Assembly: GCA_905221605.1 (NCBI GenBank)
Contig: CAJNDS010000057.1
Coordinates: 183,415 to 243,321, forward strand
Length of the DNA: 59,907 bases
Direction: 5' to 3'
Source: Symbiodinium natans
Lineage: Eukaryota; Sar; Dinophyceae; Suessiales; Symbiodiniaceae
The stretch's first letter is position 1. Every line of letters begins with the position of its first letter. The position numbers and the translations under genes are program-made. Positions 1-10,300 of this stretch are shown in pieces. The notes beneath the pieces were generated by a model. That model searched no databases. It was not told where the DNA came from and worked only from the letters and a program-made list of their open reading frames with translations.

Positions 1-115
1 TCGGGGTTCGGGGTTCGGGGTTCGGGTTCGGGGTTCGGGGTTCGGGGTGCGGGGTTCGGGGTTCGGGGTTCGGGGTTCGGGGTTCGGGGTTCGGGGTTGG
101 GCCGGGTTGGGGGTT
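1..115 (+). repeat. TTCGGGG variant telomere-like array
   Basis: About 15 heptamers of TTCGGGG start at the first base of the window, with one GTGCGGGG-type interruption near position 48. The unit differs from TTTAGGG at two positions and has been homogenised locally. Confidence 0.9.
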
Positions 116-192
116 CGGGCTTCGGAGTCGGAGGGTAGGACTATGGTTGAGGTTGGGCACTGTAGGGTTTCGGCAGTTCACTTCAAGGAGTG

Positions 193-405
193 GTTTAGGG
201 TTTAGGGTTTAGGGTTTAGGGTTTAGGGTTTAGGGTTTAGGGTGTAGTTTTTTGGGTTTAGGGTTTAGGGTTTAGGGTTTAGGGTTTAGGGTTTAGGGTT
301 TAGGGTTTAGGGTTTAGGGTTTAGGGTGGTTTAGGGTGGTTTAGGGTTTAGGGTGGTTTAGGGTTTAGGGTTTGGGTTTAGGGTTTAGGGCTTAGGGTTT
401 AGGGT
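193..405 (+). repeat. TTTAGGG array
   Basis: About 27 heptamers, broken near 241-255 by a GTAGTTTTTTG interruption and near 326-365 by TGG insertions between units. Confidence 0.92.
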
Positions 406-956
406 TGAAGAGGCATCCAAGCGGCAGGAGCAGGAACATGAAGATATTCCAATACGCGCTGTGCTTGAGCACGGCAATCCTTAGCAGCAGCAATAACTAT
501 AATGCGGGCGCCTAAAGAACTCGAACAGGGTTTTCGGGGTTGCTATCGTATAATTACAAGGGACCACGAGGGAATGTGATTCGTGGTTCTTCCGACTCCT
601 ATGTTACAACGCTTTGCCGCCTAGAGCCCTTCCTGACCCGGCGTTCAGACATTTTTCCAGGATGTGTTCATGCAGCAAGAAAAGGAGCTGATAAAACTTA
701 ACCCTAAACCCTAAACCCTAGACCCTTGACCCTAGACCCTAAGCAAAACTTCAAAAATTGGCCCAGTGGCTGTAAGCCAAGCGTTTTGTTCAGCGAGTCT
801 GGCGACCAAATGCGGCGGGAAATTCCTCGCTTGCGAGGTTTTAGGGCCTAGGGTTGCCGAGTTTCCTAGCAAACAGGGGCTGCAAGAAGGGTTAAAGGTA
901 CCCTGAGCTGGGCGATCCTAACCTTGCTCAGGAACCCCATGTCTCCAACTCTCTCT

Positions 957-1089
957 CCTCTTCTTCTTCTTCTTCTTCTTCTTCTTCTTCTTCTTCTTCT
1001 TCTTCTTCTTCTTCTTCTTCTTCTTCTTCTTCTTCTTCTTCTTCTTCTTCTTCTTCTTCTTCTTCTTCTGCTCTCTCTCTCTCTCTCTC
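957..1089 (+). repeat. (TTC)n microsatellite followed by (CT)n
   Basis: About 37 uninterrupted TTC triplets run to 1069 and are followed by a CT dinucleotide tract. The strand is pure pyrimidine (GAA on the other strand), which favours triplex DNA. The poly-Leu and poly-Lys reading frames across it are consequences of the repeat. Confidence 0.95.
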
Positions 1090-1335
1090 ATCCTCAACTC
1101 CAAACCCGGGCCGAAACCTTTAGCCCTAAATTCACGGCGGCGATGGGTAAGCCTCACCCCTCAACCCTCTCAACCCTAAGCCAACCTTTTGCCTCCAAAC
1201 CCTTAAGACTCGTGTGGCTTAGGAGGCTCGGCTTTTCGGGGCCTGGCCCGGGCTTCAGGTTCCAGGGGCCGTTGAGGAGTGCAAGGCTTCCGATGTCAGG
1301 GCTTCACGGGCTTCAGGGTTGAAGATTCCAGCCGC

Positions 1336-1604
1336 CCTGAACCCTAAACCCTAAACCCTAAACCCTAAACCCTAAACCCTAAACCCTAAACCCTAAACCC
1401 TAAACCCTAAACTTGCGAGGCTTCAGGGTTGTCGGGGTTCAGGAGATTTACTGGGCTTCAGGTTGCCCAGGTGGAGGACCCTCAAGGGGGGCTTAGGGCT
1501 AAGCAGTTTAGGGTTTAGGGCTTCGGGTTTAAGGTTTAGGGTTTAGGGTTTAGGGTTTAGGGTTTTGGGTTTTGGGTTTAGGGTTTAGGGTTTAGGGTTT
1601 AGGG
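1336..1604. repeat. CCCTAAA array then TTTAGGG array
   Basis: About 11 CCCTAAA units (1336-1413) and about 13 TTTAGGG units (1506-1604) point away from each other. A 90-bp spacer rich in GGGCTTCAGG lies between them. Confidence 0.9.
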
Positions 1605-1821
1605 CGACTGGTTCATACAGAGAGGGACAGGAATCCCAAGCTCCCAAACCCCCAAGCCTCGTTGAGAAAAAAACTCCCTGAGAGGGGACGGCAAGCAAGA
1701 AAACCGAAGACTCCCACGTGCGTAAGAACCTCCCAAAACAAAGAAATAAAAATCCTGTATTGGCCTTACATGGAAGAATGATGGTTCTTATTTTTTCGTG
1801 TATGTGTGGGGGTTCCTAAGT

Positions 1822-2367
<546 letters not shown>

Positions 2368-2623
2368 CTAGTAAGACTCCAACAAGCTTAAAACCATAAA
2401 CTCTGAACCCAACAAGTCTAGCCCTGAAACCCAAGAAACCTCTCCCTAAACCCCTAGGGATTAGAGTTTAGGATTTAGGTTTATCGTTTAGGGTTTAAAC
2501 CCTGAACCCTAACCCTGAACCCAACAAGCCCAACCCTAAAACCCCGGGGGGGGGGATCTGAGAGTATATTTATACAGGGACTATGCGGGAATACTATTAC
2601 TGCTTCTTCCGACCCCTTACATT

Positions 2624-2870
2624 CAACCCTAAACCCTAAACCCTAAACCCCAAACCCTAAACCCTAAACCCTAAACCTCCTAAACAGACCCAGAGGCCCA
2701 AGGTCAGGCTGATCAGGAGAAGGCCCACCCAGAGACCCAGAAACAGCAGCAGGTGCCTTAGAGCCGCTCAGGGGTTTAGGGTTTAGGGTTTAGGGTTTAG
2801 GGTTTAGGGTTTAGGGTTTAGGGTTTGGGGTTTGGGGTTTGGGGTTTGGGGTTTAGGGTTTAGGGTTTCG
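2624..2870. repeat. CCCTAAA array then TTTAGGG/TTTGGGG array
   Basis: CCCTAAA units occupy 2624-2678. TTTAGGG units with five TTTGGGG variants occupy 2771-2870. A 90-bp spacer separates them. Confidence 0.9.
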
Positions 2871-3482
2871 GGCTCAGGGATCCCGAGGTCATAACGCCCC
2901 CAAAGACAGAGGTTTAAGGACCTTCGGGTTAGGGGGAGGGGCGGGGGGGGGGGGCGGCAAGGCCTACCCCCAAACTGCGCAAACCTAGGGTTCAGCTTCA
3001 GAGACCCCCCCCCAAAAATCCCCTTCATTTCCTTGGGTTTTTGGGTTTTTGGGTTTAGGGTTTGCGGGTAAGGGTTTAATTCGGGTTCAGGGGTCAAGGT
3101 TCACTGAAGATTCCGTGATGAAGAGATACTGGCATCACCGGGCATCCCTTCACAGCTCTGGTTGCAAAGAGCGACTGAGAAGTGTCTGAGCACCCTAAAT
3201 ATAGCGGCCCGCATTACAAGAGGTGCCCAAAGCAAAGACCCTTCATTCAGGGAGCCGCTCATATGTCACACAGAAGGCGCGGGAGAGGGAGAGGGAGGTT
3301 TTAGGGGGGTAGGGTTTCGGGTTTACGGTTCTGCCAGGATGCGTTTGTGACTCTTCCCAATTTGCTGCGACGTACCCATCGCGAGTTGTAATGGTGGTGA
3401 ACAGATCTTTCGCACGCGTATCCTGGGACAATGGCCCCACTTTGCCCGAAGCTAGTAGAGCCTAGACCACCCCAAGATACCC

Positions 3483-4105
3483 CAAACCCGAAACCCTAAA
3501 CCCTAAACCCCAAACCCTAAGCCGCCATCCCAAGGCCTTTCAAAACTGAATCACGGCTCACAACTCGCAACTGCCCTCCATGTCGGCTCCTATGCTCGAG
3601 GCTATTCTTCGGGTTCAGGGTGTGGAGGTTGAGACCTTAAACCCCAAACCCTAAACCCTAAACCCTAAACCCTAAACCTCTGCCCCAAACCCCCCAAAAA
3701 CCTTGAACCTCCAACAACCCAGGCTCCCGTCCTTTATAGGGTGCTTAAGGGAGGAAACTAGGTACCAAGGGAACCTTAGGGAAGCTTAGGGAGCCGTGGG
3801 GAGTAGTAGGGGTTACCCTAAACCCTAAACCAAGAGCCCTAAACCCTAAACCCTAAACCCCCCCCCTTGAACCCTTAAAGTCCTCCAGGGTGGTGGTGTT
3901 CGTGTCGTTGAACTCGCCATCCCCGTCACCGTCCATTCGGAGAGGTCGTCACCACCGTCAGAACCTGGAGACAGGCCACTGGATGGTTTAGGGTTTTAGG
4001 GTTTAGGGTTTTAGGGTTTTGGTTTTAGGGTTTTCGGGATTAGGGTTTAGGTCTTAGGGCTTAGGGCTTAGGGCTTAGGGTTTAGGGTTTAGGGTTTAGG
4101 GTTTG
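3483..4105. repeat. three short CCCTAAA arrays then a TTTAGGG array
   Basis: CCCTAAA clusters lie at about 3483-3523, 3638-3680 and 3814-3868. A TTTAGGG array with TTTTAGGG and CTTAGGG variants fills 3985-4105. The spacers are about 110-130 bp each. Confidence 0.87.
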
Positions 4106-4146
4106 GGGCGTGCCAGACGGAAGCGCGCTTTGCGAGCTTTCAATAT
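4101..4146 (+). repeat. spacer segment shared with 36901-36946
   Basis: A 46-bp segment, beginning in the last telomere unit and containing CGGAAGCGCGCTTTG, recurs at 36901-36946 with about six differences. In both places it sits immediately 3' of a TTTAGGG array in the same orientation. Confidence 0.8.
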
Positions 4147-4319
4147 GCCCGTGATTTTGCTCGTTTAATACGCGGGCAATGAGAAGACTTCACGAAATGA
4201 TCTCTCTCGGCACGGAAAACTCCCTCAGAAAGAATGTCAGCAAAATTCAGTTGATGATCAACCAAGTGCTTGTCTATCCGCTCAGCTCATGCACGAATAT
4301 ACTCACCGGCTGGCTCTTA

Positions 4320-4652
4320 CAAACCCTAAACCCCTAGCCCTCAGCCCTCAGCCCACAGCCCTAAACCCTAAACCCTAAACCCCAAACCCTAAACCCCAAA
4401 CCCTAAACCCCAAACCCTAAACCCCAAACCCTAAACCCCAAACCCTATCAGCGCAGGGTGGATTCTTCAGATTTTTTCCCTGGCTCTGACATCCTCTTCA
4501 CGTTGATCTCACTTTGGGTGCTTTTACCCCTCCTCTCCTTGCGAAGCAAGGGATGAAGAGGGTTTAGGGTTTGGGGTTTAGGGTTTAGGGTTTAGGGTTT
4601 GGGGTTTAGGGTTTAGGGTTTGGGGTTTAGGGTTTAGGGTCTAGGGTTTAGG
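4320..4652. repeat. CCCTAAA/CCCCAAA 14-mer array then TTTAGGG/TTTGGGG array
   Basis: At 4379-4446 the units CCCTAAA and CCCCAAA alternate regularly, giving a 14-bp higher-order repeat. At 4560-4652 TTTAGGG is mixed with TTTGGGG. The spacer between them is about 110 bp. Confidence 0.88.
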
Positions 4653-4757
4653 GAGATTTCCGCAGGCTCTGAACACTTTAAGCGCACGCCTGTCAAGTCA
4701 TCCAAGTCATCGAACCTCCCCTAAAACCCAGCAAGTTTTGGGACTTAGCGTCGTACA

Positions 4758-5009
4758 CCCCTAAACCCTAAACCCTAAACCCTAAACCCTAAACCCTAAA
4801 CCCTAAACCCTAAACCCTAAACCCTAAACCCTAAACCCTAAACCCTAAACACTAAACCCTAAACCCTAAACCCTAAACCCTAAACCCAAAACACTAAACC
4901 CTAAACCCTAAACCCTAAACCCTAAACCCTAAACCCTAAACCCTACCCCTAAACCCTAAACCCTAAACCCTAAACCCTAAACCCTAAACCCTGAACCCTG
5001 AACCCTGAA
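4758..5009 (-). repeat. longest CCCTAAA array of the left block
   Basis: About 36 CCCTAAA units with rare variants (ACACTAAA, CCCTACCCCTAAA) end in three CCCTGAA units. A CG dinucleotide run, (GC)n at about 5053-5069, follows 45 bp later and could adopt Z-DNA. Confidence 0.95.
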
Positions 5010-5106
5010 AGGCCTGGAATGAGATGACGGCCGCGGTAAAACTGGCAGAGATCGGGCGCGCGCGCGCGCCATGGGGAGGACGACTCGAGCTACCAGCTCT
5101 CAGACG

Positions 5107-5443
5107 CAGGGTTTAGGGTTGAGGGTTTAGGGTTTAGGGTTTAGGGTTGAGGGCTCAGGGTTGAGGGTTGAGGGTTGAGGGTTGAGGGTTTAGGGCTACG
5201 GCTTAGGGTTTAGAGGTTAAGGGGTTGAGGGTTTAGGGGTTCAGGGTTTGGGGCTTCTTAGGGTTTTAGGGTTCAGGGCTTCAACCCTTTGAGGTGTTAA
5301 GGTTTTGCCACCACATCCTACCAAGGAGAACGTTCCGGGGCGCCGTTGAGGTGCGCGCAGGAGCACAGCCCGCAGACTCGGAGTCTACAATTTTAGGGTT
5401 TAGGGTTTAGGGTTTAGGGTTCAGGGTTCAGGGTTCAGGGATT
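5107..5443 (+). repeat. GGGTTGA-rich and TTTAGGG arrays
   Basis: Degenerate TTTAGGG with a run of GGGTTGA units (about 5157-5198) extends to about 5280. A further short TTTAGGG/TTCAGGG array is at 5394-5443. Confidence 0.85.
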
Positions 5444-5727
5444 CGGATATGGCCGGATCATTGATCTCTGTATCAAGCTCACTTTTTGGACTTGCAGAAA
5501 AAACCCAGAAACAACTTTTGGGAGAAGCCTGATCCCTAACCCCTAAACATCCAAAACAATCCTACATTCGACTCGAAACCCCAACCCCTTCCGATACTCT
5601 AAACTAGAAGAAATACACCTTAAACCCTAAACCCTAAACCCCTCTACATATGGATACATGGTTTGGGGGTAAAATGAGCCCGCTGCGTTTTTGTTGCTTT
5701 CTCGCAGCGAACTCATTATACCCACAC

Positions 5728-5990
5728 AACAAAAAAACCAAAAACTGGAAAACCAAAAAAACCAAAACCAAAAAAAACAAAAAAAACAAAAAAACCAATT
5801 TTGGGGGAACTCCTGGAAGTGGCTTATTATCAGCCCTTACATCGAAAAGTTCCTCAAAATTGGTTTTTTTGGTTTTTTTGGTTTTTTTGGTTTTGGTTTT
5901 TTTGGTTTTGGTTTTTTTGGTTTTGGTTTTTTGGTTTTTCAGTTTTTGGTTTTTTGTTGGTTTTGGCTGTGTTTGGTTTTCCAGTTTTCG
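5728..5990. repeat. long inverted repeat (foldback palindrome)
   Basis: The left arm (about 5728-5812) is AAACC/AAAAACC-type sequence ending in CCAATTTTGGGGGAACT. The right arm (about 5846-5990) begins AAGTTCCTCAAAATTGG and continues as GGTTTTTTT-type sequence. The inner 17 bp of the arms are complementary with two mismatches around a loop of about 33 bp. The outer arms are low-complexity complements. Phe/Trp-rich frames across it are by-products. Confidence 0.85.
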
Positions 5991-6044
5991 GCATCTCTAT
6001 AGCCCTGCTGCAACCCCTAGGGGTGGCGGAGGAGCCTAAGCATG

Positions 6045-7150
6045 ATTTGCAACAGCATATAAGTCTTCATGAAATAATAATGAATTATTCGTTCAGTATT
6101 GATTAATAGTTTTTTTATGGTTTACTATAATTTGATTATTAATTACTTGTCAATTTTGTTTATTTATTACTTATTATTTTGTTGATTAATTAGTAATTTT
6201 GAATTAATTATTAATAATTAATTCATTCATTAATCATTCATTAATCATGAAGTAATTACTTGTTAATTAATAATTAATTCAAGTAATTCATTGACAAATA
6301 ATTAACAATCAATTCGCTGGCCAGTCGCGATAACCTTAAAACTTAAAATCGGAACCTTAAATTCTAACCTTTAAACCTTAAACCGTAATTTCCTAAACCT
6401 TATCCTTAAACCGTAAACCCTAACCTAAACCCATCAATTATTAACTGCTTAATAATTAATTATTAATTATCAATTAACAATTAATTGTTTATTAATTAGT
6501 TATTAAATACTAAAAACTAAGTATTAATTATTTACTATTTAATGATTGATTAGTTCTTAATTAATTAATTATCAATTAAGTATTAATTATTAACTAATTA
6601 TTAATTGATTATTAATTAAATATATTTCAATTATGAATTAATTATTAATTCAGTACGTTTAAATAATTAATGGTTAATGATTAATTAATGAACTTAATAT
6701 TAATAAATTATTCATTCATATTCATTTCTGATTCAATCATTAATAGTATTTAGTTATACTTGATGATAGTTTAAATTATTAGTGGTTACGTAAATTTTAA
6801 TTGATCCTTATTAAGTAATTATTAAATATGAATAATTATGAACTTTTTATTTATTCATTATTCATTTAATTAGAAATTATTATTATTAATTACTAAACTA
6901 TTAATTTATTGTATATTATTAATTAACTATATTAATCTTAATTAGTGATTATTACTTATTTAATTATTAGCTATTATTATAGTATTCATTATTTATTAAC
7001 TAATTTCCACGATTTTCCACGATTAATTAATTTAATATATTTTTTTGATTAATTATTTATTTAATTATTAAATCATTTTGTCGTTATTAATTAATTATTC
7101 ATTAAGTATTAATTATTAATTAATTAATTATTTAATTAATTATTACATAA
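6045..7150. other. AT-rich island
   Basis: About 1.1 kb built mostly from TTAATTA-like words, with many short palindromes and no open frame of note. A degenerate CCTTAAA/CCCTAAAC stretch interrupts it at about 6335-6430. It ends exactly where the retroelement begins at 7151. Possible roles (matrix attachment, origin, old AT satellite) are inference only. Confidence 0.85.
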
Positions 7151-7242
7151 TGACTCAAGTTCACGTTTTGCATCGGCTGGAGTTTGCACACGGTTAGAAG
7201 TCATCTGCTGGAAATTTCGTCAGCAGGCAAGAAAACTATCCC
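7151..7242 (-). repeat. split direct repeat B2 (3' terminus of the retroelement)
   Basis: 92 bp identical to 7308-7399 at an offset of 157 bp. Identity stops at 7150/7307, which sets the outer boundary against the AT-rich island. Confidence 0.93.
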
Positions 7243-7259
7243 CAGGGCGGGAGGGCGGG

Positions 7260-7306
7260 TTCTTGAACCAGCAGCCACGCATGGTTCACCTTCGTCACTA
7301 GTGTCA
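7260..7306 (-). repeat. split direct repeat A2
   Basis: 47 bp identical to 15328-15374 at an offset of 8068 bp. It lies between the two B copies and is preceded on the minus strand by a single C after B1. That B1-A2 junction should mirror the joint of the circular intermediate. Confidence 0.93.
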
Positions 7307-7307
7307 G

Positions 7308-7399
7308 TGACTCAAGTTCACGTTTTGCATCGGCTGGAGTTTGCACACGGTTAGAAGTCATCTGCTGGAAATTTCGTCAGCAGGCAAGAAAACTATCCC
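7308..7399 (-). repeat. split direct repeat B1
   Basis: Inner copy of the 92-bp B repeat. The polyprotein stop codon (TAG, 7393-7395) lies in its first seven bases, so the coding region runs into the repeat. Confidence 0.93.
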
Positions 7400-10300
7400 A
7401 AGTCTCCCGTACATCCCAACCGTGTGCAAAACAGGCCTCTGGGCCATAGTCTGTACCAGATACTGCAATGAACTTCTTGTTTGTGCCAGATCATGGCTTG
7501 CGACAGAAGTGCTGTGAAGCCGGCCGCGACCTGCTGGATCTTGTCCTTCTGCTCCCGTGGCAGCGAGGGCAGAAAAAGGGACGTAGCAATCTCTTGCAGG
7601 TATGTCTCCATGACTCGGGCCGAGGCCCACCGCCCACGGCGGCGCACCAGCTCCGAGTCTTCACACAACTGGAGCAAGAAGGTTGCCCCTCCGGCTCTGA
7701 ATGAGCCGAGATCAATCGGCCGTGTGCCTTGAGGAGCAGGGGAGGCACCGATCCTTGCCAGAAGTGTGTCAAGTCTCTTTCGGAGTGTCTGAGGCGAGTA
7801 CGGCCACAACTTTTGATCTCCACCGAGGCCCCTGAAAGCGAGCACTATAATCTGAACCAGGTCCTGGGCTTCGATCTTTGCTGACTGATGTCGCGGTCCT
7901 CGCTGCCTAGTCTTTGGCTCTCCTATGCTCAGCAGAACATAGTCCTGAGAAAACAGGACGTCCTCAGGCAATATCAAAGAGCGTCGACAGCTTTGGAGCA
8001 CCTCGCCTATTCTCATGACGCCCCCAAAAGCCAGAGCAAAGCACCCCGCTTCTCTAACCCAGCCCCAGACCAAACATGCTGCCAGGAGCGCGATCAGGAC
8101 GACGGGCGGTATCGCAGTATGGTGAACTGTTGGTTCCTCAGCCTGCCACACGAAGCAAAGATCCCAAGCTATCTGAACCTGACGTCTGAGCACCGGCTTC
8201 CTGGAAGTCAGAGCGTTGATCGTTTCGGAGAAATGCCAGTAGGGCCTCCCTGAGCCATAGAGGTCTCTGCCATATCTTACCAACCAGTCTGCAGCAACTT
8301 CAGCATCAAAGGGTTTCGCGCTCAGAAGGCCATCCAGGTCGAAGCCACCAACCTCCTGAAGCCATTGCGAAAAAGCTGCGAGCAACTTATCCCTCTTAAA
8401 CCCTGTACGAGACAAAACAAGACGACCAGCAGGGAGGTCTGGGGTCCTCCTGGCTGCTCGAGCAGCATCAGCCGCATTTCGGGGGCTGAGAAAAGTGGCC
8501 GACGTGATGCAAAAACAGGCTGTGAAAATGAGGAAAGACAGGTATGCAGGCCCCTCACCTGGGAAACCAAGGGAGGCGTCAAAGTCAAGGAACTTCTTTC
8601 CCTCCGACTCATGGCGGCCCGTCTTCCTCTGACCCGGCAGAACGAAACCCAGGCTTCTGGCGGTCCTACGGTCATCACGGTTGAGGAGTTGGGGGGACTT
8701 AATGCTATAAGCAACCGCAACCTTCCTATACCCAACCCAAGGCCTGGTCAGGTGAAGACGATGCCCGTCGAGAAAAACTGGGCCCTGCGCAACTTTCAGC
8801 AGCTCACCCTTTACAGGCCGGCCCTCTATGGTCTCTGTGAAGTCGCCAGCTCCCCCAGCAACCCAGACTTCCCCCCCCTGGAAAACCGAAAGAGGAAAAA
8901 TGAGGCTTGGCCATCTTTCATGGTTCATCGAGTCTCTGTGAGGCTGAGATCTGACCTGGCAGAGCAGGGCTATGCTGGTGAAGGCGAACCCTGGCGCGAT
9001 CTTCTGAACAACCCTGCAGGCAAGCTCTGTCGAAAAGGGAAATTTCCGGACTGGGGAGCGAAGGCCGGTCAGCGGGCCTTGCTGGTACGCGCCACTAGTC
9101 CAGTACTTCTCATCAACGGTCCTTTCAAAACGACAAAAGCCTTCTTGTGGGAGGAGCTCGAGAAGATCACCTAGCACCCGAGGGTGGAAATGCTCATGGA
9201 TGACGGCATTGCGAGCGAAGAGCTCAGCCTGACTGGATGGGTCACTGGCTGGGAGGTAAAGGCCCCGCCGAGGGAAAGCATCACAAAGCCTCTCAGGAAA
9301 GTTCACCAAGGCTTTGATAAGAGCGCTCCTCCTTTTTCCGGACTCGGCAGAAAGGAGGATGAGACGGACCCACCTGGCCCTGTTTTTACCTAGGCCTGTG
9401 AGGCTGCACAGTGCGACGACGTCGGCCTCATCAGTTCCCTCCAGGAGTGACGGCAGGTGAGGGCTCCTTATCGCGACACTCCTTGTGGGATCGTCTGCGG
9501 CATTGAGTCGCGTAGGTCCGAAGACAAATGCGGGGTAGACACCGCCTGCAACACAGATGGCTCCCGACCGTCGGAGGCTGGGTCGGAGGAGCCTTGCTGA
9601 AGAGCGCCCTTTAGTGAGGGCACCGCGGGCACATGACGAATCGACTATCAACACAGGCCTGGCGTCATCGCCTTGCAAAGCGACTCTCCGAAGCAAGGAG
9701 ACACCTGCCTCAGTTTCAAGGGCATTTATGTGCCTCGGCCTTTCCCACCTCCAGGAAGACTCAACATCCCATCTGTGGGTCAAGAGGGCCTCGTTGACAG
9801 CAATGTTCTCGAAGCCAGGCGGGAAGTCAGGGCCTTGCTTCTCGCTGTAAGTGATGCAATCACGGAGGCAAGCTGCGATGATCCGAGGTTGATCCTTCTC
9901 AAAAGCACGACTGAACCAAAACTCATTTGCGGGAGCGCTCTGGGAGAAAAGGAGTCCTGGAGAACTGCATGGTCCGCTCTCTCCGGGGGCAGGCGGAACC
10001 AGCCTAACACCGGGAACAGAAAGGATTCCCCTAGCTTGTGGCAACCCTAAGAACCCTGAACCCTTCTTGAAGAACAGGAGCGCAGCGCAGTTCATTCGGA
10101 CAGCAAATTTGAAAAGAAAAAGGCTTCTGATTGCGAGAGCGGTACCCTTCTCAACTTTGGCAGCGGTCCTGCTGCTCCGATGCGTGAGCTCTAAGGAAGG
10201 CAGCACAACGAGCAAGCTCCGGGCCCTGCCTGTCCCTATGAGGTAAAGAAGCCACTCAAGCACCGACGGCTTGAGCACATCGAACTCGCTGGAACAGCCG

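Noticed and set aside
924-1322. Poly-leucine or poly-lysine proteins on either strand
   Set aside because: They are translations of the (TTC)n tract; the flanking residues have no domain.
4758-5009. CRISPR-like regular repeats
   Set aside because: Direct tandem heptamers without spacers of uniform size; a eukaryotic telomere-type repeat.
8365-9174. 269-residue plus-strand protein and other plus-strand frames in 7.4-14.5 kb
   Set aside because: Antisense to conserved dioxygenase and RNase H motifs; no independent support.
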